Origin: Sipunculus nudus | Lineage: Eukaryota > Annelida > Sipuncula > Golfingiida > Sipunculidae | NCBI GenBank assembly: GCA_026874595.1 | Contig: CM049314.1 | Location: forward strand, 30,269,729-30,333,728 | DNA length: 64,000 bases | Reading direction: 5' to 3' | Part shown: one piece after another, positions 1 to 11,600 of the stretch | Layout of the letters: each line of letters opens with the position of its first letter | Position numbering within the stretch: position 1 is the stretch's first letter | The notes under the pieces: model-generated | What the model was told of the DNA's origin: nothing | Databases searched by the model: none | The model's input: only the letters and a program-made list of their open reading frames with translations | Translations under genes and position numbers: made by a program

Positions 1-861
1 ATATGCTGAGATCACCAACCCAAGACGGGATTGGGGAGTGGTCGTTTGAGTGAGACATATCTAGAGTGAATGACCTTCTGTAGAAGAATAGAATGGCTGT
101 CAGGGTTGCAGACTTCTCATAAAACTGAAGAAAACTCAAGGGTTGTAAGAGGAAAGATCGGGACAAACATATATGAAGTACAAAGTTAAAGAGGAGCTGG
201 TAAGAGGTTGTAATATCCGAAAAAACATATGAAGTACAAAGTTTGATACCACTGTCATTGTAAATGTTGTTAGATTAAAGTCACACTTTGATGGCTTACC
301 TTAAGATAAGAGCACACTTGTATATGCTGCTGAACTGTGATCTCCCACTCTAAAACTCAAATACTTTAACCGTGTAGTTTAATTCGCTACAGAGCACCGC
401 TAACATAATTGCACGCATGCGCCTTCGTATCGAAGTCGCGCTTCTAAATGAGACATATTGTTTACATGCTGAAAAAGAGATACGTATTTAATTTTAGGAT
501 ATTTGGTATAAATGTTGAAAGAATGTATTTTTATGTAAAGGGTATGTTTTATTATATTTCATATAGTATATATGTAGAAATGATGAATTTTATGTGAACG
601 ATATGTTTGTTAAATTGAAGCACATTATATAAATTGAATATTTTTAGAGACTGAAATGATTTTCTTTTTTTATAAGTTTTTGTAAAGCATGATACAGGTG
701 TGGATGAAGAGTTTTTAGCTTAAGACACGTCTGCTAGTATATACCTAAATGTATATACATGTATTTTTGTATATACATGTACATATATATATATATGAAA
801 TTCGCCATCATTATGAGTAACGACAAGCTTACGCAAGTATGCCATAATCTATCTATCCATC

Positions 862-915
<54 letters not shown>

Positions 916-3900
916 CAAAATGAACAATGTACGGCTAACATCCGCCTGGATTAAAGGACTGCAGGATACACTAAACATTTTAATGGGAACTAGAAATATG
1001 CAATTTAATGAATGCAGTCCTCCGCCATGTTGGTTGTCCTTAATGTGTGACTGCACATATGTAAATATTCCTTCCATATAGTCCTTCCTGGAGTTCTGAA
1101 TCTTTCATGTGATTCCGTTCATGATTGCGCGAGTTATTGAATATTAACAATCAAACAGCTAAAACAGTGACAGCTGAACCATTCCAGGCTTGCATGTAAG
1201 CCCATGTGCCATATATGTAAGAAGCAAACACAAACCATGCATAAACTAGTACTGGATATACATTGGGATGCGTGGAAACAACTGTATGACGACTATAATT
1301 ATGTACTTGCATAACGCCAGTAAGCTAAAGTGAGTTTAAATAGATCAGATCGCACTGTGTTCATAACCCCCCCCCACCCCCAAAAAAAAAACAAAAACAA
1401 AAAAAACAGTACAACTGCTATATTAAGCAATATTGGACTACTAATATAAACTTGGTTGTGGTGGTCTGGTCAGTGTTGCTGATATAAATCTCTTACCCTT
1501 TATTGTAGAATGGAGGGATTAAATACCAAAAAGGTATACAGAGGTTGTATGAACTATAAATAGGTTAAATGATTGCTGTTCATTCAGGCCAACAAGATGG
1601 GTTTTGCCGAAACTACTTGTCCCAAACTTCACAATCATAGGGAAAAGCCGGCTTTCTACATTGAAAATAAGTTCTCTACAAGTGTTTGCATTAATTTTTT
1701 TCGGCCAATATTCCCGATGTTCAATCGTGCATACCTGGCTGAACATTTGTGAATATTCCTGAGAGTCCTTCCTGGGTCCGGATCATGAGCCGGATCCACA
1801 TAAAAATATAATTGAACGGGAATGAAGACATACCCTCCTGGCGGAAGCATAATAAGATTTTACAATTTTTAGCGTAAAACATATTAACAGATAAACTTAA
1901 TAAATGACGCAATTGTTCAGTAACATGTTAATTTTAAAAGTCCATACAATATTCATTCTGACGTCTGAATATCAAGCTGAATATAAGCGGTTCTGTGTTC
2001 TTTTTACAAGAGAAACTGCAATTTCCCTAACTCAGTGACCATCGCATTGCAAAAATAATGGGTAACTATATTGTACATGAAACTCCAGAGTTAATGCACT
2101 TGTACCTAGGGGCTGATAAAATGAATAAAAAGTGATAAGCAAAGTGATAAAAAAGTTTTACATAAATTATGATTTATACCAGCAACATGTAATAGTTCAG
2201 TGATGGTTCCAATTATCCATGGATAAATATTTGAATTATATGATACAAACAGTGCATGAGATAAGATGTCATTAATATTGGAGAAACGTATTCTTCTCCA
2301 TTTGTTTAAAATTACAAATCTAAAACACTCTTAGGAATTCGCTGAGGAATTTTGCATTGTAGGATTTCTGTTATTTATGCCTTGTACAACCTGAATTCAT
2401 TTGTAACAGTAAATGAATTTAAAATATATTATAAAAATGTTATTTAAAATGTAAATACATAAAACATATGATGTGGAACAGTGGTCAACATATGATGTGG
2501 AACAGTGGTCAAAGTAATTACATGGGGAGCTGAAAGTCGCGTTCGATCGACCCACAATGTTATGATATGTCAAAGGAATCTTCATTATTGTAACTTCAGA
2601 TTCTGCCTTTTCAGTTGTATACATTCTTCCTCTATTAGGATACCTCAGTATATGTCTTCATTATTAATTACGGTAAACCGCTATTACATATTAGCGCCAT
2701 CTTGTGTTCATTAAGTGAAACCAATAACGTTTGAGTAAGGCATTAAAAGTGTATAATTCCTTTGTATATTTTAATGCATCGGAATAGAACGCCAACGAAA
2801 ATACTTTACCTTTCAATGCATTGAGCTTAAATATCATTAAAGTTAACATTAAAACAAAAAGATACGTATCTTTAACTTCGAAATCGTTCAACGTTTCAAT
2901 ACCAGATAGCGCTGTGAAGCATAAACGGTATTCACCGTAAATAACAATAATCTTGTTCAAAGGTTCACCATTGTATTTCCAATAGGTTCCTTGGTACACG
3001 CAATAATAATTCATATGATAAAAAGTCAATAAATGATAAAAAGTCAATAAATACAGCGAAATTCCCTGTTGTTATGAGGTACCCTATACATTCAATTATT
3101 TGTCTGTTAACGTACTGTTAATACAGTTAATAAACAAAGTAAAAATCTGTGGCATCACTGCATGAAACATTCTACATTTATACACAATATAGACCGTCCC
3201 CATAAAAAGTGGCTCCACCAACCTCCGCCTGACATTGAATGCTCGGTTCGCCTTTCTCGACACAGGTAGTTTATATTGAGTCATATACATGGAATTCTGA
3301 CAGTATAATAACTTGGCTGCCTTTTATTTGTCTGTAAGACGATCTAGATGCCTGGTGTCGTTGTCATCTAGCTCATATCTGCTCCCTCTGACTGACCGAC
3401 ACACGTAGTGCTTGAACAGCTGATCCGTACTAAGCAGACGATAAGCAAAGCGCTGTGCGCATGCCCGTACAAAAAAAAACGCCTTTTCCCATTCAGATGA
3501 AGTCAAGTATCCCAAATACAAGGCTTGCATATACATCAACACTAGCGAGGTTCTGTGGACATATATGTTAAGATTAAGTAAAGCTATTCCACGTGTGTTT
3601 GTTGTGTGACGGGAAAGGGTTTCATCCAGATCCCAGACTTTACCCTGATTTGATTGGCTCTTAAAAATGACATCATGGGCTGAATTTTATCAAAAAATCA
3701 GATCTAGTAATGCATGTTGTTTTTATTCCCTCTTGAAAATTTGGGACTGACAGTGGCAGAAATACGTACTGTGCTTTTACTGAGATCTAGAATTTTTAGT
3801 CACAGGGGATTTCCCAGTGTGTGACGTCACTGCCGATTTGACAGTGGTCTTAAACGTGCCAATAGTTTTTGAACAAATCACACAACCTCATGTTTTTTAG

Positions 3901-4020
3901 TGGAAAAATAGATAGAAAAAATGTTTTTCCTCCAGGAACTGTTATGTAAAAACTATATTTATATTTTTCATAGGCAATGATGTTATATGATAATAGAATG
4001 AGATTTGGAATACGTTTGCT
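1..4020. other. AT-rich intergenic DNA, no supported gene
   Basis: Only short ORFs without recognisable domains. It holds (TA)n tracts at 780-800 and 863-912, a C/A-rich run near 1368-1407, and a tandem copy of a 25-bp phrase (ATGATGTGGAACAGTGGTCA) at 2470-2511. A dispersed repeat copy is at about 1690-1835. Confidence 0.6.
1690..1835 (+). repeat. Dispersed repeat, family also at 7780-7935 and 27265-27470
   Basis: The phrases TTCGGCC..ATTCCC, GTGAATATT and the following TCC..GTCCGGATCATG recur in the same order at 7795-7935 (plus strand) and inverted at 27330-27470 (GGGAATATGGGCCGAATAA). No ends or target duplications could be set. Confidence 0.5.
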
Positions 4021-4029
4021 TGACCTAAA

Positions 4030-4840
4030 GCTCGGCATACACGTTGCGACGCGACCCGACTCAACTCAACTGGGCCTAACTAAACAGGTTCCCTCGAATT
4101 TTCTACAGTTTTTTTTCCCAGTTTTTGACCCTGTAGATTGACGAAAACTGGGGAGCATACACATCACGACCCAACTCAACTGAATCGACGGCAGAGGCAG
4201 TACATTCAAATCAACAAAACTGGTGACAAGCTTGTGACTTATGAAAGTAAAGTCATTAATACATGTGATTTTATTTATAAGTATACATGTTTGTATCTAT
4301 ATCTCGCCCTTTCAATTCTTTCCATCGCATATAGCTGAATTATTTCAGTTTGATGTAATTTAAGTCTATAAAATAGATTTCGATGTCCTGTGATATACAC
4401 TATATATTCTACATCCGTGAACATGAAGCATATTGATATTATATTGCCATTATACTTGTGACATTGCCTATTCAGATTTTTTTCATATATAGGCTAATGC
4501 GCGCATAGTGCTCATGTAGGCCTAATGTAAAGTCTGTCTCTGCACCATACGGTTTTGTCCCAGAAGATGTAGCTGTGATTGGTTGCTGACTGTGCTTCTG
4601 AACGACGCGACTCAACTGGACACGATTTTTTTCTGACACTGCCAGAAACTAAAAACTGACGCCGACTGGTGCCAACTCTGGTTGAGTCGGGTCGTTTTTG
4701 CGCATACACTTTGCGACGCGACTCAACTCAACCCAACTCAACTAAACAGTTTTTGACCCGTTGAGTTGAGTCGGGTCGCAACTCAACTCAGCTAAACAGC
4801 TTTTGACCCGTTGAGTTGAGTCGGATCGCGACACATCATG
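4030..4840. repeat. Inverted GACTCAACTCAAC repeat block, probably MITE remnants
   Basis: GCATACAC..TTGCGACGCGAC followed by CGACTCAACTCAAC occurs at about 4035-4070 and 4700-4740. The inverse (GTTGAGTTGAGTCGGGTCG) is at 4757-4780 and 4810-4832. Both orientations with intervening TTTTTGACCC suggest nested terminal-inverted-repeat elements, Harbinger-like in appearance. No target duplication was identified. Confidence 0.5.
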
Positions 4841-4855
4841 AACAACATAGTTCTC

Positions 4856-4861
4856 TTTATT
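4856..4861 (-). other. Candidate poly(A) signal of the SLC1-like gene
   Basis: AATAAA on the minus strand, 270 bp after the stop codon at 5131, and the first such hexamer downstream. It gives a 3' UTR of roughly 290 bp ending just before the GACTCAACTC repeat block. Confidence 0.55.
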
Positions 4862-5130
4862 ACCGGCAGGGGTCGCCAGATTTAGAGGTATCTAATGATA
4901 CGTTTCACATTTAACAATATATATCAATGTCAATGCTGGATGCACCTCGAAATTACGACCACCATCGATAGATTGGTCACATAAATTTACGAGGCGATCG
5001 AATATAAAGAGCAAAAAAGACTCGGAACCATAACAAGTGGTTATTGTTTTGAGGTAGTCACCTCCAATATAATATACGGATATCACAGCAAAGATTTGCA
5101 GGTGAATATATCGCTCCACATATATCGTGT

Positions 5131-5320
5131 CTACATCTTTGTGTGTATGTTGTCTTCAGACAGCGTCTCGTCAGATGTGTAACCCCTGTTTTCAGATGCC
5201 AGGGATAGTTTCCTCTCGTCGGTTTCGTCTTCTTTAGGTAAATGTTTCTTCACTAATCGGTTCACTATCGCACACCCGAAGGCAGTACTTGCAAAATTTC
5301 CCTGGGTCCGTAGTCGATCA
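5131..5320 (-). CDS. SLC1-like gene exon 9 (TM8, C-terminal tail, stop)
   Basis: The acceptor is CTCTCAG|TGATCG; the stop TAG is at 5133-5131. It completes N465 and gives DRLRTQGNFAST, aligned to EAAT DRFRTMINVLGD: the substrate-binding Asp, Arg and Thr and the Asn are kept, but the last Asp (a Na+ ligand) is Thr477. After KKHLPKED comes an acidic, serine-rich cytoplasmic tail ending HTKM. The final three residues (T-K-M) fit a class I PDZ ligand and equal the end of vertebrate GLAST/EAAT1 (ETKM) as I recall it. Confidence 0.92.
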
Positions 5321-5598
5321 CTGAGAGATCAAAAAGGAAAATATTAAAAGAATTTAAATGATATTTATCTAAGTCATACATGCTTTATAAGCAGAGGATT
5401 AATAGATATGAAAAATGTTGTTCTATGTCCCTGGTTTGGATAATCTATAATGTACGTCATCCTTTTCAAAATTCTTGTATAATAATATTTTCGAGAGGAA
5501 TGAATCTCAGAAATCCTTATTTAATAGAATTTTCTCTCTCCCGGGGATACATTAACCATTACAATATAAGAACATGCATGTGAAATAATTATTGCACG

Positions 5599-5666
<68 letters not shown>

Positions 5667-8600
5667 TTTTTAATGAAAACCACGCTTTGGTGTTAAACAG
5701 GATTCACATTTTAAATTGCGTTCTTGTTTTGCTATTTGTCGTTTACATTGTCCAGAAGCTTGAATGAAAATTCAGTTCGGTGCTGTGTAAATAATTTATA
5801 AGAATAATAATTTATAATATATATATATATATATATTGTCCCAACTATGATTGTCTTCCAGGCCTACGAGTCATCCCCTCCCTCCCCCTCAAGTCCACCC
5901 TTGAAGATAAATTTACGCCATTGGTAAATAAAAATAAAGGCACGTAATAATTACGTCAAGTAGGAATAAAGCGTAAAAGTGTACTGACTTGATCCACTCG
6001 GCGGCCATGATGAGTCCGACTCTGTCCGCTATGGGTACACGGACAATACTGGTCAGCATGAGCAGCATAACAACACTAGAGCTGGGCACGGACGCGATGG
6101 CGAAAGATAACGCCGTCACCATCAATCTGTTAAATAAAATACGATGTATCAAAAATAAAAATACAGTAAAACTGCTAAAGTACGACCACCAACAGGCCTT
6201 CGGTAAATGCTCACATTTTCGAGGTGGTTGTCTTGGTGAGTTCTTTAGTGAAGAGCAACAAAAATCGAGACCCTGAAAAAGTGTGCGTTATTGTTAGGTG
6301 GTCGCTAAAAGGATGTGGTCGTTAGACGAGGTTTTACTGTGCATCAAAACACTGATTACTAAAGAAATATCTTCATGAAACTATCATACAAAACCAAGTA
6401 TGCTGCACCCAATAATCAAACCATTTCCTGGTGTACATGGTCTTCAACATTTCCATTTAAAATTGGTGCAAGGGTTTCTCTTTTTGACAAGGACCGTTTA
6501 TTAAAACAGAGGAGCAGATACGAGTAAAACAATCAAGGTGCTTTTACCATTCAACAAGTCTTACAAAGGAATGTCAAGGCACTTTGATAATATTATAAAA
6601 TATATCAGTGGATACATCACGAGGTCTTCTTTTGAGATGACATATACTGAATTAGATGTGAATGACGTTTGAATAATCATTTTTTTTGTTTCATCATGGA
6701 CAAGGAGGTTTTGTTTTCAAATTGCGTTTGATTTGTGTCTGGTTAATTTCTATTTGGGTTTCATATGTATCTTTGCTTCTTTACATTTTTGAGCCTAAAT
6801 CAGCATTAGCAAGTAAGCAAATACTACTACTACCACATAGACGTATACTCACATGACGGCCACTATACGACCGGGGTCCAGTTCTACCCCGTATGATTGA
6901 GCGCAGAATAGCGCCGACACACAGATAAACATAACAGACATGTCTCTGTTCATTGTGATAGCTATAGGAAGGTAAAACTTTGTGACACGTCTGTCCATTC
7001 GATGTTTCTCTTCCACTGTTTTAAACAGGTACGCCAAGCCTGCGACTCTGAAAATAAAAAAAGCGGTTATTATAGCCTAAGGAACACGTACAAAGTGGGG
7101 AGGGGTGTGGAATTTCCTCTTTTAAAATTACTGGACATTTAGAGCAAAAATTAAACACTTTTCGCTTGCTATTTTAAACAGTGATACATAATACAACAAC
7201 AAAAATAAAGAATATGATTTAGGATATATTCTTCAAAAAGAGGGCTGTGCGATATCGAAATATAAAAATGGCTGGTTGGTCGAAATCAATATAAGTAGTT
7301 GTAAGACCCTTTTTTACCACTTGTACCCTTCTTGATGACAATTCACCTTAGATGCCTTATAGAGCGCTCAGAGGAAATTATTAGATGCCATTCGAAATGA
7401 TCCAATATCATCAAAGTATCGATATAGGAACATCAAACGATACGATATTTGAGTGTACACCGTGATGTACACATGCACCAGAAAACGTTGATGTAACAGG
7501 GCTATCTAATCGGAAATTCAAATGTGGAGCTGTACCTATTCGGACATCACAGTAATCATGTCATCCGAAAACTTAAAGATTTAGAATTAACGGAGGTTAT
7601 AACCTCGACGTATGTATAAGGATCTGCAAAAAGTTAAGGAATATTAAACTGATCATGCCCATGCTGACGAGAGAGCTGGAATGACTTTCGTATGTCCGAA
7701 CGTCCGATTATTTACATAACCTAAAATCTGCATTCTTAAGAATGCAAGCCTCCACCACGTGGGATGCTTCCATAACCGTGTTCTCACTCACTTATTCGGC
7801 CCATATTCCCAAGCTCATTCATACATAAGTGACTCTACATTTGTGAATATTTTTATGACGATCCTTAATCCACATCATGTGCCGGGTCCTCACCAAAATC
7901 TAATCGTTTCTTCATCGGCCCATTCCCGAAATGCTCTGGGGATTTCATGAAATTCCATCCATGATGTCGTGAGTTAGGTTGTGAACAAACTCACATATGA
8001 AAGGGAATGAACGCGTATATTAATAAAAAGACCTGATATGTTAAGTATTTATAACTTTCGCCAGTGATGTACTGCTGTAACGTTACAGCTCTGACGGGTA
8101 CTTACTGTGCCGGCGGTGAGAACGACGCCAGCAGTCCGTCCAGGATTGTGATGTGGTACTTGTAGGGGTTTTTCCTGATGAGGACGAAGTAGAGGGGATG
8201 GAGGAAGACGACCTGGTGAATGACGACTCCGACCAGGGTACAGAGGATGTACATGCCCAGCGACTCCATGGCGGCCGCCAGGTTCTCCACCCTCAGGATG
8301 GAGGCGGCGATCAAGCTCGTAATGCCCAGAGGAGAGTACCTGAAACAAACAAATCCGTCACATGCAGCAATAATTAATGTTGCAGATTTTCGCAATTTCT
8401 CTGAAATGTCTAATCAAGAACATGATATGACTGCGTGATTTATGTTTATTTGGACGAAAAGGGTTAATTTCTAACTCTTCGACTTGTGTTATTTTTATTT
8501 TCAGGGAAAATTTACAGTTTTTTAGCTCCACCAAATAAAATAACAAAACACTTTTTTTATTATTTTTTTAAAATTATAATATATGCTTTTACCTGTTTAG

Positions 8601-11600
8601 CAGACCAATTCTAATGTTACCATGTTGTTCCCTGAACATAAGAATTTTGTACAGAAAACATGTTATAAAAGGTTAAAAAATCGCCCACTGCTTTTATTTC
8701 TGAGAAATGTGGCTAAAAGCCAACCTTTTTCAGCCTAACTTATCATTTTTATGCGACTGGGCAAATCAAAGATACTTTGCATTAAGTAGTTCTCGTTTCT
8801 CATTTTACACTATTTTTAAACTTTTTTAATATAAATCATAATTATAGAGGAGAATATTATTGAAACCTCCCATTATTTTACTAAACAGTGTGGATTATAA
8901 AAGGTCTTGATTTATCACAATTCCAGCAAACAGCATTTTTTTTGTGAATACCGCTAATTACATGATCCGCCTTAAGACTCTCCATGCAGTTATAAATTTG
9001 CCATTTTCATTTACTTACCACGTGACGAGCTTCATCATCCAGAAGATGATGGCGTTCAGACCGGCCATCATGTCAAGGAATGGTCGTGCGACGTCACCCG
9101 CTGCGAACGCTCCGAACCCGACCAACAGACTGAATACCGTCACGCCTACAGGTAACCAAAGAGGGGCATTGTCACACTTTAAATGTCACAGAAGTAAAAA
9201 AAAAAAACCGCGAACTACTGCCTCGCTTATAAACTCATCAGTTAACTAAGCACCGGCAAGGTTGAAGACTGTCAAATTTTCAATATTAAACAAGCAAATT
9301 CAGTATGATGAGGCTTTTCGAATGTGTTGTGGCCGAACTTGATACACACGCGTGAACACGATGTAAAATTTCTCAGGACCTATGGGGAAAATGTGGAAAT
9401 GCCCCCACTTACGACACAGTTGGTATAGTTCCCGACCTTTCGAACGGCCTTCTCGGAAGTGTGGGACTAAGGAGTTACGTGACAAAGGTTTAATTGATAT
9501 ATGATTACTAGTATAAACATTTTAAAACTGACTGATTAACCGGGTTTATACCAATGGCTCGCGATTTCTGTACCCCTGACGTTCTCATCTATCTGTGATT
9601 TATAAGTTGTTTTATAATGCATTTTTCAGAGACTGGCGCAAGGATCTGAGGCATAAGCTACTGTCATACAGTAGACTGAGAAGGTGTCGAGAACAGCCCT
9701 TAATTTACAAATTACATTATTCTTGACAAAATTTGAAAAGACCACCTGACGAAAACTTCAGCAGTGGTCCTAGTATTTCACGCTATCGACGAACCTGTCG
9801 ATTTCTATATTTAATAAACTAATAAAGGATTTTCCGCAAACTTTGAAATGTTCGAACATGGAATTCTAAATTTAATTATGCCAGTACCATACTGGCAAAC
9901 AGCAATTCTAACGTCCCGGATATCCTTTAGTGTAACCGCTGCTTAATTTGGCAAGGTTCCCTGGGCATGACCACCAGGCTTGGCACAGAGCAGAGAATTG
10001 TAATCAGACCAACGCGAGCGTGGTATCGCATTGTGTATCCAGCCTCAAATTTTAAATATGCGACACCCTTTCTCGTTGGCCTGATTACACAGAGCACTGG
10101 ACAAAGAATCAGACCAACGAGAGCAGCTGTCGCATATTTAAAATTGAGACTGGATATACAATGTGACAATATGCACTCATTAATCAGATTACAATTCATT
10201 ACTCTGCGCCAACCCTGGTGGTCATGCCCAGATAACCTTGCTATACAAGGCAGCGGTTACACAAAAGGATGTCTTGGACAACTGCAGTGTATAACAGCTG
10301 CGTGAGGATCGTAATAACATGCTTGCTTATATCTGATAAAATAAAGCAAACTGGATTGACATAAGTACCTATAGTGTTGGTGCTTTCTATCATCCGGAGC
10401 TCCCGGACCTCCCGTGTGTCGTTGAGTGTGGAATTTATCGGAGTGACCGTCACAGTCCTCACGGTCTGGACCTGACGAAATGCCGCCTGGATAATGTTCG
10501 AAGGAAACAGATTCCTGCATAACATCAAGAAGAAATCGTCATGCGAACGGTCGAAATATTCAACATATGGTAATCACCTTAGATTCTGGATATATGTCGT
10601 ATATTATTCCCATCAACTTTAAAATAAGTCACAAATCTCCCAGATTTGTATATCCACTATACGGTTATCACACTTAGAAATTGTCAAAGATTCCTGGATA
10701 GAATTACAATGTAATAATACTATGTTTCCATCCTGAGACCCTGAGTTTATGAGAGACACAGGGTAATTCTTCCGTAAGGATTACCAACCAAAGCCCACGT
10801 GCTTCGTTAAGACCTTTGTGTCATTTTGTCGTAATAATGGTACTTTCATGTACAAAAAAAACTGAAAAAAAACATTTCCATTTAACACAACTGTGATAAA
10901 CCTTTTCCCCTGCAAATTCCTTCAAATTTATAATGTAGTAGAACTTGGAAATTATGAGGAGGTCGTTTGGCAATGTTTTACTGTAAGATATATTTTGAAG
11001 ATGATGCAGGTAGGGGTGGTGATGATGATGATGATGGTTTTAGCGGTGGTGATACCCGTACTCGTGGTGGTAATGGCTGTAATAGTTTTATTTTGGTGAT
11101 GACGGCGATGATTATGATGATGAAAGGGCCCGTATTGCGGCCTTCCTGTAACGGTCGTCGTGCTGGCGGTAGTGGTGTTAATGATTATGTTCTATGAAGA
11201 TGTTAGTCTGGATGATGATGGTGATAATAGTGGTGCTGATTTTGGTCGTAATAATGTTGATGAAAATGATAATGGTTCTGTTACCTCGGGTTTGACTTTT
11301 GATGACGATGACGGTGATAAGAGCGACAGTTTTGTTTTACCTGAGTAGATCAGCGAACACATCTCCGTAGTTTGAGTTAGTATCTGGCGGGGTGTACACG
11401 CTGTCCTTGGCCAGACTGCTGCCGGGTCGAATGGCCAGTCCCAGCCCGATGCCGATGATGCACCCAATGACCTGAGTGATAATGATGTAAGCCATGGTCA
11501 CGCCCCCAAGACGACCACTGGCCTTGGCTTCAAGTGAAGACACACCTACAACAAACCAAAAATCAATTATGACATATATATACTAGTATTCAAAATAAAA

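Noticed and set aside
2691-3047. 118-residue minus-strand ORF
   Set aside because: It is the longest plain ORF in the first 4 kb but has no recognisable domain or splice-bounded structure, and lies in AT-rich sequence where such lengths arise by chance.
7048-8105. Hidden exon encoding the HP1 serine motif
   Set aside because: No suitable stretch was found and residue spacing is already complete without it.
8102-8395. Reading the transporter exon as a 97-residue gene
   Set aside because: Its first 19 and last residues come from intron sequence; splice sites and phase show it is exon 6 of the SLC1-like gene.
9927-10305. 90- and 112-residue ORFs on opposite strands
   Set aside because: They share peptide phrases only because the DNA is a foldback; no domain is seen.
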